From Caballeronia peredens (GTDB taxonomy: Bacteria > Pseudomonadota > Gammaproteobacteria > Burkholderiales > Burkholderiaceae): a DNA stretch of 64,000 nucleotides. This document shows, in pieces, positions 1-8,990 of this stretch (position 1 is its first letter; every line of letters starts with the position of its first letter). The translations under genes and the position numbers were made by a program. The DNA lies in contig FCOH02000004.1 of NCBI GenBank assembly GCA_001544595.2, forward strand, positions 62,001 to 126,000, written 5' to 3'. The notes below the pieces were generated by a model, which searched no databases, was not told the origin of the DNA, and saw only the letters and a list, made by a program, of their open reading frames with translations.

Positions 1-277
<277 letters not shown>

Positions 278-398
278 TTAAACACGCCGAATTGTACAGG
301 ACTGACGCAACGCAGCAGGACGAATTGCCGCGGGCCGTCGCGCGTTTTCCAGCGGGGCGGCGGGCGTGCGATCATCGTTTCGGCGAATCGATGACAAG

Positions 399-653
399 AT
401 GATGAACGACCCCGTCCAACAGAACGATGCGCAGCCGCTTCGCGCCGATGCCGGTGCCGAAGTCGGCGCTCAACTCTGCGCCCGCTGCGGCGCGGCGTTT
501 CGCTGCGGCACGCTCGCGGGCGATGCCTCCTGCTGGTGCGCGACGCTGCCCGCGCTGCCGCACGACATGCTGTCGCCCGGCGCGGCCTGTCTGTGTCCGG
601 CGTGTCTGACGCGGCTGACGGCGCAGAGCGGGCGCGCGTCCCGGCCCGCCTGA
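399..653 (+). CDS. Small cysteine-rich CWC-type protein
   Basis: A protein of about 84 residues with paired cysteines: CARCG and FRCG near the middle, then CWC, then CLCPACL towards the end. This spacing matches the short 'cysteine-rich CWC' family of proteobacteria, which probably folds as a small zinc ribbon. No function is established for the family. Two adjacent ATG codons (399 and 402) can serve as the start; there is no strong ribosome site before either. It lies between argB and the regB/regA pair on the same strand as regB, 64 bases from the upstream regB ATG option. Seen: the cysteine pattern. Inferred: metal binding. Confidence 0.7.
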   Translation: MMNDPVQQNDAQPLRADAGAEVGAQLCARCGAAFRCGTLAGDASCWCATLPALPHDMLSPGAACLCPACLTRLTAQSGRASRPA

Positions 654-780
654 GAAGCCGGCTGCGGGTGCGACAAATCGCGCCAGATGCGGCAGCGCGC
701 CCGGCGCAAGCGGGATAATGTCGCATGGCGCGCCAATCCCGTCCGGCGCGCATGCAGGCGTCGACAGGCACTCAAACCAG

Positions 781-2076
781 ATGCATCGCATAACCACCAC
801 CGGCCGCGTCAACCTCGGTCATCTCTTCTGGCTGCGCTCGCTCGCGATCATCGGCCAGTTGCTGACGATCGCGATCGTGCAGATTTTCTACGGCGCAAAG
901 CTGCCGCTGCCCGCGATGCTGCTCGTCATCGCGCTCGAAATGCTCTTCAACGGGCTCACGTGGCTGCGTGTTTCGCGGGCGCGGCCCGAAACGAACATGG
1001 AGCTGTTCGGGCAGATGTGCGTCGATCTCGGCGCGCTCTCGGCGCTGCTGTTTCTCTCCGGCGGCGCGACCAATCCGTTCGTGACGCTTTATCTGCCGTC
1101 GCTCGCGATCGCCGCCGCCGTGCTGCCGTGGATGATGATGGCGTGCCTCGCGCTCTTCGCCGTCGCGTGCTATGCGCTCCTCAGCTACAACTACGTGCCG
1201 CTCAATATCGAAAATCCGGCCAATCTGTTCGATTATTTCCGCATGGGGCTGTGGGTCAACTTCATGGTGAGCGTCGGGCTGATCGGCTGGTTCGTGGCGC
1301 GCATGTCGCGGGCGCTGCGCGTGCGCGACGCCGCGCTCGCCGATGCCCAGCAGCGCCATCTGCGCGACGAACGCGCTGTCGCGCTCGGCGTGCAGGCGGC
1401 GACCGTCGCGCACGAGATGGGCACGCCGCTCTCGACCATCGCCATGCTCTCCGAGGAACTGCGCGATTCCGCCGCGCACGACAAGAATCTCGCGCCCTAC
1501 GCCGCCGATTTCGAACTGCTCGAACAGCAGATGGCGCTGTGCACGTCGGCGCTGGCGCGCCTGCGCAGCCGCGCGACGGGGCCGTCGAGCCGCCAGGCGC
1601 TCGACGAATGGCTCGCGAGTTTCATCGAGCAATGGCGTCTGCGGCATCCGCAGGTGAAATTCGCGCAGATCGGCTCGACGCCGGCCGACGCGGCAATCGA
1701 CGATCCCGTCGCCGTCGGCCAGATTCTCACGATCCTGCTCGACAACGCCGCGCGCGCGAGCAGCGAATCGGTGACGCTGCAGGCATCGGCTGAAACAATC
1801 GACGGGAAGAATACGGTGCGCTTCGACGTCTGCGACCGTGGCCCGGGCATTCCGCCCGCGCTGCGCGCGTCGCTCGGCGCGGGGCCGGTGGACAGCACGC
1901 AGGGCGGACATGGCGTCGGACTGTATCTGGCGTTCGCGGCGGCGGCGCGCCTGAACGGTTCGATCGAACTCATCGATGGCGAGCCGCGCGGCACGCGCGC
2001 GGTGTTGCGCCTGCCGAACCGCGGCGCGGCCGTCCCCGCGCAGGCGGCACGGACTGAACGAAGCGGCGCTGCCTGA
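781..2076 (+). CDS. regB: Redox-sensing histidine kinase of the RegB/PrrB/RoxS family
   Basis: Membrane sensor kinase that in other proteobacteria senses quinone redox state and phosphorylates RegA. The N-terminal part (about residues 13-170) is a set of hydrophobic helices with the RegB quinone-site heptapeptide GGATNPF at 94-100. The phospho-acceptor His211 sits in VAHEMGTPLSTI. Asn and Gly boxes follow (LLDNAARAS; DRGPGIP; GHGVGLYLAF). Cys254, 43 residues after the His, is about where RegB has its redox-active cysteine. The start at 781 (MHRITTTGRVN) is preferred. An in-frame ATG at 718 would add 21 low-complexity residues and overlaps a GATAAT-like -10 element, so it is less likely. The gene lies 45 bases before regA. 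Confidence 0.9.
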   Translation: MHRITTTGRVNLGHLFWLRSLAIIGQLLTIAIVQIFYGAKLPLPAMLLVIALEMLFNGLTWLRVSRARPETNMELFGQMCVDLGALSALLFLSGGATNPFVTLYLPSLAIAAAVLPWMMMACLALFAVACYALLSYNYVPLNIENPANLFDYFRMGLWVNFMVSVGLIGWFVARMSRALRVRDAALADAQQRHLRDERAVALGVQAATVAHEMGTPLSTIAMLSEELRDSAAHDKNLAPYAADFELLEQQMALCTSALARLRSRATGPSSRQALDEWLASFIEQWRLRHPQVKFAQIGSTPADAAIDDPVAVGQILTILLDNAARASSESVTLQASAETIDGKNTVRFDVCDRGPGIPPALRASLGAGPVDSTQGGHGVGLYLAFAAAARLNGSIELIDGEPRGTRAVLRLPNRGAAVPAQAARTERSGAA

Positions 2077-2121
2077 ACTCGAAATCAGGGGCGCCGGGGT
2101 TGAATCACGGAGAAAAAAGGC

Positions 2122-2664
2122 ATGAGCGATACCAACTTTCTGATCATCGACGACGACGAAGTTTTCTCGGGCATTCTGGCCCGCGGTCTGGCGCGGCGCG
2201 GCTACACCGCGCATCAGGCGCACGACGGCGACGAGGCGCTGAAGCTCGCCAATCAGCACAAGTTCGGCCAGATCACGGTCGATCTTCATTTAGGCAACGA
2301 TTCCGGCCTGCGCCTCGTCGCGCCGCTGCGCGATCTGCAGCCCGATGCGCGCATTCTCGTGCTCACGGGTTACGCCAGCATCGCGACGGCGGTGCAGGCC
2401 GTGAAGGACGGCGCCGACAACTATCTCGCGAAGCCGGCGAACGTCGAAACGATTCTCGCCGCGCTGCAGGAAGAGGCGAGCGAGCAGACAGCCGAGGAAG
2501 CGATCGAAAATCCGACGCTGCTCTCGGTGGCGCGGCTCGAATGGGAGCATATCCAGCGGGCGCTCGCCGAAAACAACGGCAATATTTCCGCGACGGCGCG
2601 TGCGCTCAACATGCATCGGCGAACCTTGCAGCGCAAGCTGGCCAAAAAGCCGGTGCGTCAGTAG
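2122..2664 (+). CDS. regA: Redox response regulator of the RegA/PrrA/RoxR family
   Basis: Partner of the RegB-like kinase just upstream. It has a receiver domain (residues 5-120) with the acidic pocket IIDDDE, phospho-acceptor Asp54 in ITVDLHLGNDSG, a Thr in VLTGYAS and the conserved Lys in LAKPAN. A Fis-type helix-turn-helix follows at about 135-176 (NGNISATARALNMHRRTLQRKL). The 180-residue length and layout are those of RegA, which globally controls respiration, energy and redox genes. The ATG is preceded by GGAGAAAAAAGGC. No proline linker typical of alphaproteobacterial RegA is obvious. The pair is probably co-transcribed. Confidence 0.92.
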   Translation: MSDTNFLIIDDDEVFSGILARGLARRGYTAHQAHDGDEALKLANQHKFGQITVDLHLGNDSGLRLVAPLRDLQPDARILVLTGYASIATAVQAVKDGADNYLAKPANVETILAALQEEASEQTAEEAIENPTLLSVARLEWEHIQRALAENNGNISATARALNMHRRTLQRKLAKKPVRQ

Positions 2665-3236
2665 CGCGGCAGCCCTGCGCACGCCACGTATTTCGCGCGC
2701 AGGGCCGACACGCGTGCCGAGGCAAGCCCAGGCAAACGCCTGGCGCGCGAGATTTCATTTTGATGGCAGTGGTCGACGGACACGGTCGACGGAAACGGCT
2801 CACGCCCGAGTGCGCCGTGCGCAAAAGCGATCGCCCAAAAAAGAACCGCCCAAGCCGGGTGTCAAGGGCGGTAATCGGAGAGTTGCAACGACTACATGCG
2901 CGAACATGAGGACACGCATGCAGACAGCATACGGGGCAGACTTTTATGTCCATATGAGAAAATTCTGAATTAAGAATTCGCTTACTTTTCTGTTTTTTGG
3001 CAACTTTCTATCGTTCGTCGCTTTCGAGGTCCTTTCGCGACTCTTTCGCGAAAAGCGGGCGTCCATCCAGCCGTCGTTATCTCCTTCATACGCGCTCAAG
3101 AAAAATCGGCCGGGCGCCGTAAAGCCACACTGTGCGCGAAGCGGGTTCGCGCTGCGCCGTCCGCGGACGCCGTCTGCGGGGTGCGCGATCGGAGCCGGAC
3201 GCTCAGGCGTGGTTCTGATCGGCAGAGGAGACATCG
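2665..3236 (+). other. Intergenic stretch before the chemoreceptor gene
   Basis: About 570 bases with no convincing gene. It turns AT-rich at 2940-3010 (TTCTGAATTAAGAATTC and a TTTTCTGTTTTTTGG run), which is the likely promoter zone of the chemoreceptor. Just after that comes a phased short repeat (listed separately). A good ribosome site (GGCAGAGGAGAC) precedes the ATG at 3237. I see no sigma-28 match to the TAAAGTTT/GCCGATAA consensus here. Confidence 0.5.
3021..3053. repeat. Three direct CTTTCG repeats at 11-base spacing
   Basis: CTTTCGAGGTC, CTTTCGCGACT and CTTTCGCGAAA follow each other at exactly 11-base steps (3021, 3032, 3043), about one helix turn each. The last two share the 9-mer CTTTCGCGA. 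The array lies about 185 bases before the chemoreceptor start. It could be a cluster of regulator sites on one DNA face; no regulator can be named. Confidence 0.45.
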
Positions 3237-4796
3237 ATGAAATGGTTTGACCGCCTGTCCGTGCTCAGCAAGCTGTTGCTGTCTTTCGCGGTGGTGATCC
3301 TGTTTACCGCGTGCGTGGGCGCCACCGGCGTGTTTTCGCTCGCGAAGATGAACGGCCTGATCGAGGAGATCGGCGACCGTCATATGGAAGGGCTCTATTG
3401 GGTCGAGGAAGTCAACAAGCACAAGCTCAATACCGATCTCGCGGCCGCCAACCTCACGTTCGCCGACGACGCCGGCCGGACGAAGCTCAAGGAAGACATG
3501 GCGCGCTCGCTCGACAGCATGCACCGCGCGTTCGAGCGCATGCGCCCGACGATAAAGTCCGCCGAGGGCATTGCGTTCTACGACGCCGCGAGCCAGTCGG
3601 TCGCCGCGTGGGAAGACATCGTGCTGATGCAGATGGGCAAGAAGCCGATGCCGATCGACGTCGACCAGATGGGGCTTATTTCGCGTGCGATCGCCGCGAG
3701 CGAGAAAGCCCGCGACGCGCTCGAGCGTCTCGCCGATTTCAAGCGCAAGCGCGCGACTGATGCACGCCACGACGCGGCATCGGAATATGAAACGATGCGC
3801 GTCGTGATGCTCGCATTCGTCTTCGGCGCGATGGTCGCGGGCGCGCTGCTCGCGGTGCTGATCGGCCGGCGCCTGTCCGCGCAGCTCGGCGGCGAGCCGG
3901 CGTACGCGGCCGATATCGCCGATCGCATCGCGCGCGGCGATCTGACGGCGCGCGTGGCCACGCGTCCCGGCGACGCCAGCAGCATGCTCGCGAGCCTCGG
4001 CAACATGAGCGCGAAGCTCGCGGATATCGTCGGGGGCATCCGGCAGTCGAGCGAATCGATCCTGTATGCGTCGCGCGAAATCGCGCAGGGCAACACGGAT
4101 CTGTCGCAGCGCACCGAGGAGCAGGCGGCGTCGCTGGAAGAAACGGCGTCGAGCATGGAGCAGCTCACCCAGACCGTGCGCCAGAACGCCAGCAACGCCG
4201 ACGAAGCCAGCGGCCTTGCGCGCGGTGCGTCGGACGTGTCGGCGCGCGGCAGCGAACTCGTCGGCGACGTGGTCGACAACATGCGCGAACTGGCGGCGGG
4301 CTCCAAGCGCATGACGGACATCATCGGCGTGATCGAGGGCATCGCGTTCCAGACCAACATTCTGGCGCTGAACGCCGCCGTGGAAGCGGCGCGCGCGGGC
4401 GAGGAAGGCCGCGGCTTCGCGGTCGTCGCGGGCGAAGTGCGCTCGCTCGCGCAGCGCAGCGCGATGTCGGCGAAGGAAATCAAGGAGCTGATCGAGGCAT
4501 CGACGACGCGCGTCGACAGCGGCGCGGCGCTCGCCGAGCGCGCCGGCACGACGATGGCCGAAGTCACGCAGGCCGTGCAGCGCGTGACCGACATCGTGAC
4601 GCAGATCTCGTCGGCGTCGCACGAGCAGAGCGCGGGCATCGAGCAGGTCAACCGCGCCGTCGCGCAGATGGATCAGGTGACGCAGCAGAATGCGGCGCTC
4701 GTCGAGCAGGCCGCCGCCGCCGCGGGCGCCATGGCCGATCAGGCCGAGCAGCTGAAGAGCGCGGTCGCGGTCTTCGAACTCGCGCGCGGCGCCTGA
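3237..4796 (+). CDS. Methyl-accepting chemotaxis protein
   Basis: Transmembrane chemoreceptor of 519 residues that feeds the CheA/CheW system. Membrane helices are at about 11-33 and 188-210, enclosing a periplasmic helical sensor of about 155 residues (four-helix-bundle type, ligand unknown). A HAMP linker follows at about 211-263. The long cytoplasmic coiled coil carries the family hairpin tip ([20 protein letters not shown], then [16 protein letters not shown]). The C-terminus ends FELARGA with no CheR-binding NWETF-type pentapeptide. It stands alone, away from other che genes. The start is supported by GAGGAG seven bases upstream. Confidence 0.93.
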   Translation: MKWFDRLSVLSKLLLSFAVVILFTACVGATGVFSLAKMNGLIEEIGDRHMEGLYWVEEVNKHKLNTDLAAANLTFADDAGRTKLKEDMARSLDSMHRAFERMRPTIKSAEGIAFYDAASQSVAAWEDIVLMQMGKKPMPIDVDQMGLISRAIAASEKARDALERLADFKRKRATDARHDAASEYETMRVVMLAFVFGAMVAGALLAVLIGRRLSAQLGGEPAYAADIADRIARGDLTARVATRPGDASSMLASLGNMSAKLADIVGGIRQSSESILYASREIAQGNTDLSQRTEEQAASLEETASSMEQLTQTVRQNASNADEASGLARGASDVSARGSELVGDVVDNMRELAAGSKRMTDIIGVIEGIAFQTNILALNAAVEAARAGEEGRGFAVVAGEVRSLAQRSAMSAKEIKELIEASTTRVDSGAALAERAGTTMAEVTQAVQRVTDIVTQISSASHEQSAGIEQVNRAVAQMDQVTQQNAALVEQAAAAAGAMADQAEQLKSAVAVFELARGA

Positions 4797-4947
4797 GCGA
4801 AATGACACGGCGCGGGCGAAGGATGACCAAACGGTCGTAATATCGGTTCGCTTGCCACCCGGCAGCGTGCTCCGTACACTCGCGCCAGTTTTTTCATCCC
4901 GCGCGCCGCCCGAACGGCGCTACACCGCCGCGAAGGAGGCCCGCCTC

Positions 4948-6249
4948 ATGTCTGATTCCTATTTCCCGCGCTGGCCCGTCCAGCCGGATGCCGAAGAAGG
5001 GCGCGTCGTCGCGCCCGACGAGCGCCTGGCCTGGCCGCAGATGATCGCGATGGGCATCCAGCACGTCGTCGCGATGTTCGGCTCGACCGTGCTCGCGCCG
5101 CTGCTGATGGGCTTCGATCCCAATCTGTGCATCTTCATGTCGGGTGTCGGCACGCTGCTGTTCTTCGTGCTGGTCGGCGGGCGCGTGCCGAGCTATCTCG
5201 GTTCGAGCTTCGCGTTCATCGGTCTCGTGATCGCGGTGACGGGCTACGGCGGGCACGGCCCGAACATGAACATTTCGGTGGCGCTCGGCGGGATCATCGC
5301 GTGCGGCGTGGCTTACGCGATCATCGGCGTGATCGTCGCGGCGGTCGGCACGAAGTGGATCGAAGCACTGATGCCGCCCGTCGTCACGGGCGCGATCGTC
5401 TGCGTGATCGGGCTCAATCTCGCGCCGATCGCCGTGAAGGGCGTGATGGGCAGCAGCTTCGATTCGTGGATGGCGCTCCTCACCGTGCTGTGCGTCGGCG
5501 CGGTCGCGGTGTTCGCGCGCGGCATGGCGCAGCGTCTGCTGATCCTGATCGGACTGGCGATCGCTTACATCATCTATGCGGTGCTGACCAACGGCATGAG
5601 CATGGGCAAGCCGATCGATTTCGCGGTCGTCGCGAACGCTGCGTGGTTCGGCATGCCGCATTTCACGGCGCCCGTGTTCGAAGCCCCGGCGATGACACTG
5701 CTCGCGCCCGTCGCGATCATCCTGGTCGCTGAGAATCTCGGGCACATCAAGGCGGTCGGCGCGATGACCGGCAAGAGCCTCGACAAGTACATCGGACGCG
5801 CGTTCATTGGCGACGGCCTCGCGACGATCGCGTCCGGCTTCGCGGGCGGCACCGGCGTGACGACGTATGCCGAGAACATCGGCGTGATGGCCGTCACCAA
5901 GATCTATTCGACGCTTGTGTTTGTAATCGCGGCACTGTTCGCGATCGTGCTCGGCTTCTCGCCGAAGTTCGGCGCGCTCATTCAGACGATTCCGGGACCG
6001 GTGCTCGGCGGCGTGTCGATCGTCGTGTTCGGGCTCATCGCAGTGACGGGCGCGCGGATCTGGGTCGTCAACAAGGTGGACTTTTCGGACAACCGCAATC
6101 TGATCGTCGCGGCGGTGACGCTCGTGCTCGGCACCGGCGATTTCACGCTGAAGCTCGGCGGCTTCGCGCTCGGCGGCATCGGCACGGCGACGTTCGGCGC
6201 GATCATCTTCTATGCGTTGCTGCGCCGTCGTGGCGCGGGTGTGGTCTGA
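4948..6249 (+). CDS. NCS2-family nucleobase permease (uracil/pyrimidine type)
   Basis: Inner-membrane proton symporter of 433 residues in the uracil-xanthine permease family. It resembles UraA and the pyrimidine permease RutG. Features seen: an N-terminal WPQMIAMGIQHVVAMFGSTV helix, the SYLGSSFAFIG segment, a central acidic motif LVAENLGH and the family signature GGTGVTTYAENIGVMAVTK. About 12-14 hydrophobic helices are visible. The start is the ATG at 4948, preceded by GAAGGAGG; an upstream in-frame ATG at 4852 lacks this. Substrate is inferred from family only. A strong hairpin at 6334 follows it. Confidence 0.88.
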   Translation: MSDSYFPRWPVQPDAEEGRVVAPDERLAWPQMIAMGIQHVVAMFGSTVLAPLLMGFDPNLCIFMSGVGTLLFFVLVGGRVPSYLGSSFAFIGLVIAVTGYGGHGPNMNISVALGGIIACGVAYAIIGVIVAAVGTKWIEALMPPVVTGAIVCVIGLNLAPIAVKGVMGSSFDSWMALLTVLCVGAVAVFARGMAQRLLILIGLAIAYIIYAVLTNGMSMGKPIDFAVVANAAWFGMPHFTAPVFEAPAMTLLAPVAIILVAENLGHIKAVGAMTGKSLDKYIGRAFIGDGLATIASGFAGGTGVTTYAENIGVMAVTKIYSTLVFVIAALFAIVLGFSPKFGALIQTIPGPVLGGVSIVVFGLIAVTGARIWVVNKVDFSDNRNLIVAAVTLVLGTGDFTLKLGGFALGGIGTATFGAIIFYALLRRRGAGVV

Positions 6250-6333
6250 CGCGCGCGCTTCGCGGCGTGCGTGATGCTTCCAGTCAGACTATCTGCAGAA
6301 TCGCATCTCTCCATATAACGATCTCTCGTTCAT

Positions 6334-6378
6334 GACTGCCGTGGCGCACTTAAATGCGCACACGGCAGTCTATTTCTT
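6334..6378 (+). terminator. Hairpin terminator after the nucleobase permease
   Basis: GACTGCCGTG-GCGCA, a CTTAAA loop, then TGCGC-(A)-CACGGCAGTC (6334-6370): a 15-pair stem with one bulged A, followed by TATTTCTT. It ends the permease transcript before the adhesin gene. Confidence 0.8.
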
Positions 6379-6504
6379 CGTCATTCGGCAACTCATTCGG
6401 ACTTTTCGAGTGTTGTGGCGCGAAGTTGCTCGCTAGAGTCTTTCATTATCCATGGCCAGCACGCAGTTTCCTTGATAGCGCCATGATAATAATATGGAGT
6501 GCGA

Positions 6505-8889
6505 ATGATGTTGAGTGAACTGAGACGCGTGCAAAAGCGTGATTCGAACGGAATAGCGCGGGCTTCGGTGAGGCGTATTACGGTGTCGGCGCGAACGTCT
6601 CGCGCGTCGGGAGTTCCGCGTATCCTCGCAGCGCTTTTTTCCGTGGCGGGGCTGGCTTTTGCGGGGAGCAGCCATGGTCAGGCAGTGGTGCAGGGCAACG
6701 GTGCGACTGCAAACAACACGGCCGGCGGCGTCAATAACGGCATCGCGTTCGGCTGGCAGGCGCACGCCGACACGACCGCTCCCGGCGGCGCGTCGCCCGT
6801 CGCGATCGGCCCCGGCGCGGACGCGACCGGCGCAGGCTCTCAGGTGGCCATCGGCGATGGCGCGAAAGCCCGGGGGGAAAACGCCATCGCGATCGGCGGT
6901 CATCCGTATTCCGACGACACGACGGCGAACGGCGACTATTCGGTGGCCATTGGCGCATCGTCGCAGGCGACCGGGCACGGTTCGATGGCGTTCGGCGGCG
7001 ACCAGGACAACGGTTCGGGCGCCAAAGCCCTGGCCGACTACGCACTGGCGTTCGGCGCGAAGTCGAGGGCAGCAGGGACCGCATCGATGGCGTTCGGCGA
7101 GAGCGCGCAGGCGCTGAGCGCCAATGCCATGGCCTTCGGGATGAATGCGCAGGCGGGCGCCAATGCCATGGCCTTCGGGTCGAACGCGCAGGCGCTGAGC
7201 GCCAATGCCATGGCCTTCGGGTCGAACGCGCAGGCGCTGGGCGTCAATGCCATGGCCTTCGGGGTGAACTCGCAGGCGTTCAACCCGAATGACGTCGCGC
7301 TCGGCATCGGAAGCGTGACGGCGGCAGCCGTGGGAACGTCCTCGGTGACCATCAACGGCCAGACGTACGACTTCAAGGGCACGGCTCCGACCAGCACGGT
7401 CAGCATCGGCAGTGACGGCGCGGAACGTACGCTGACCAACGTCGCGGCCGGCCGCGTCGACGCCAACAGCACGGACGCCGTGAACGGCTCGCAACTGAAC
7501 GCGACCAATCTCGCACTGGCGGCCGAAGACACCAAAGTGAACGCGTTCGGCAGCGGCGCGGCGCAGGCCTTGGGAGGCAACGCGCAATTCAATCCGGCGG
7601 ACGGTACGTTCACCCTGCCGTCCTACAACATCTACGGACAGCCGCAGTCGAATGTCGGCGACGCTTTCGCCGCGTTGCAGAACCTCGCGCCCCTGCAATT
7701 CTCCACGGCGGCGGCACCCACGGTCGGACTGGGCGCCAGCGGCTTGCCCGTGTCGAACGACGTCACGCTGGTCGGACCCATGGCCGGGGCTGTCACGCTG
7801 CACAACGTCGCGGCCGGTGTCGATCTGACCGACGCGGTCAACGTGTCCCAGCTCAACGCCCTGAACACCAAGATCGACACCCTGGGCGGCAGCGTGGTGG
7901 CATCGCTGGGCGGAGGCGCTGGATACGATCCCAACACCGGCGCGGTCGGTGCGTCCAACTACAGCGTGTATGGCCAATCGTATTCGGGCGTGGATAATTC
8001 CATCGCGGCCCTGCAGAACAACGCGCCGCTGCAATTCTCCACGGCAGCCGCCCCCACTGTCGGACTGGGCGCCAACGGACAACCCGTGTCGAACGACGTC
8101 ACGCTGGTCGGACCCATGGCCGGCGCCGTCACGTTGCACAACGTCGCGGCCGGCATCGATCTGACCGACGCGGTCAACGTCGAGCAACTGAATAGCGCGA
8201 TCAGTGCGGCAATCATCAACGTCAGTCCGGTTGGCGCGGTGTGGGTGGCCGGCAATCCCGACACGTACACCGCTCCGATCGCCACGGGCGCCAACGCCAC
8301 GGCCGTCGGCAGCGGCGCGGTCGCGTCCGGTCAGGCCAGCACGGCAGTTGGCAACGGCGCGGTCGCGTCCGGCCAGGCCAGCACGGCAGTTGGCAACGGC
8401 GCGGTCGCGTCCGCTCAGGCGAGCACGGCACTCGGCAACGGCGCGGCGGCGAATGCGGACAACTCGGTCGCACTGGGCGCGAACTCGGTCGCGAACGAGT
8501 CCAACACGGTTTCCGTCGGCGCGGCAGGCAGCGAGCGCCGTGTGACCAATGTCGCGGCGGCCGTGAACGGGACCGATGCCGTCAATCTGAATCAAATGAA
8601 CGCGGGTCTCGGCAATCTGCAGAATCAGATCACGGACAACCTGAAGAAGTCGTACGGCGGGACGGCTGCCGCCATCGCGATTTCCGGTCTGCGCTACGAC
8701 GATCGTCCCGGCAAAATCTCTGCGGCGGTCGCAACGGGCTACTACCACAATCAGATGGGTCTCGCGATGGGCGTGGGCGGCACCTCGGAAGATGGCCGCT
8801 GGCGCGTGAACGGTGGCCTGACGCTGTCACCGACGTTGTCGTCGCCGGATGTCGGCGCGGTCGTCGGGATGACGCATACGTTCAACTGA
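6505..8889 (+). CDS. Trimeric autotransporter adhesin (YadA/Hia type)
   Basis: Outer-membrane trimeric adhesin of 794 residues. A long signal region (about 1-52, with the basic stretch then [24 protein letters not shown]) precedes a YadA-like head of 14-residue repeats of the form (S/N)xAxAxGxxAxA at about 75-265. Stalk modules with the neck motif NVAAG...TDAVNxSQLN appear at least four times. A second small head array lies at about 590-650. The last 75 or so residues are the YadA anchor: [21 protein letters not shown] and a final Phe-Asn. GGAG at 6496-6499 sets the ATG at 6505 or 6508 as the start. Likely role: surface attachment. No passenger ligand can be inferred. Confidence 0.93.
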   Translation: MMLSELRRVQKRDSNGIARASVRRITVSARTSRASGVPRILAALFSVAGLAFAGSSHGQAVVQGNGATANNTAGGVNNGIAFGWQAHADTTAPGGASPVAIGPGADATGAGSQVAIGDGAKARGENAIAIGGHPYSDDTTANGDYSVAIGASSQATGHGSMAFGGDQDNGSGAKALADYALAFGAKSRAAGTASMAFGESAQALSANAMAFGMNAQAGANAMAFGSNAQALSANAMAFGSNAQALGVNAMAFGVNSQAFNPNDVALGIGSVTAAAVGTSSVTINGQTYDFKGTAPTSTVSIGSDGAERTLTNVAAGRVDANSTDAVNGSQLNATNLALAAEDTKVNAFGSGAAQALGGNAQFNPADGTFTLPSYNIYGQPQSNVGDAFAALQNLAPLQFSTAAAPTVGLGASGLPVSNDVTLVGPMAGAVTLHNVAAGVDLTDAVNVSQLNALNTKIDTLGGSVVASLGGGAGYDPNTGAVGASNYSVYGQSYSGVDNSIAALQNNAPLQFSTAAAPTVGLGANGQPVSNDVTLVGPMAGAVTLHNVAAGIDLTDAVNVEQLNSAISAAIINVSPVGAVWVAGNPDTYTAPIATGANATAVGSGAVASGQASTAVGNGAVASGQASTAVGNGAVASAQASTALGNGAAANADNSVALGANSVANESNTVSVGAAGSERRVTNVAAAVNGTDAVNLNQMNAGLGNLQNQITDNLKKSYGGTAAAIAISGLRYDDRPGKISAAVATGYYHNQMGLAMGVGGTSEDGRWRVNGGLTLSPTLSSPDVGAVVGMTHTFN
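7084..7290 (+). repeat. 39/42-bp tandem repeats in the adhesin head
   Basis: Units reading about GCCATGGCCTTCGGGTCGAA, continued to 42 bases, begin at 7126 (39-base variant), 7165, 7207 and 7249. Each codes one 13- or 14-residue turn of the YadA-like head. Near-identity makes length change by slippage or recombination plausible. Confidence 0.85.
7624..8193 (+). repeat. Duplicated stalk module of the adhesin (offset 336 bp)
   Basis: Bases 7624-7857 and 7960-8193 code for nearly the same 78 residues (Y-x-x-YGQ ... [17 protein letters not shown] ... [15 protein letters not shown] ... [12 protein letters not shown]). The copies are 336 bp (112 codons) apart and very similar at the DNA level, which points to a recent internal duplication. 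Confidence 0.85.
8317..8442 (+). repeat. Three 42-bp tandem repeats in the distal head of the adhesin
   Basis: Units start at 8317, 8359 and 8401 (each GCGGTCGCGTCCG...GGCAACGGC). The first two differ by only about two bases. Each codes one 14-residue [18 protein letters not shown] turn. Confidence 0.88.
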
Positions 8890-8920
8890 GCCTGGCGAGT
8901 GCCGAGCACCTGAGAGCATG

Positions 8921-8971
8921 AGCGCCCGAAGCCGGATGCATTGCCAGTCGATGTGTCCGGCTTCCGCGCTT
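8921..8971. terminator. Hairpin between convergent adhesin and antiporter genes
   Basis: AGCGC-CC-GAAGCCGGA (8921-8936) pairs with TCCGGCTTC-C-GCGCT (8956-8970) around a 19-base loop. There is no clear T-run on either side, so it may act weakly or in both directions. Confidence 0.5.
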
Positions 8972-8990
8972 CATTCGTGTCGCGCGTGCT

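Noticed and set aside
718..780. Upstream ATG for the RegB-like kinase
   Set aside because: It would add 21 poor residues, lacks a ribosome site and lies in a GATAAT-like -10 element; the ATG at 781 starts the conserved sequence.
8317..8442. Regular 42-bp repeats that might suggest a CRISPR-like array
   Set aside because: The repeats have no spacers, are in frame and code head turns of the adhesin.
6433..8748. A 771-codon frame on the minus strand with repetitive protein
   Set aside because: It mirrors the adhesin gene and its repeats. The forward frame has signal peptide, head, stalk and anchor, so the reverse is a shadow.
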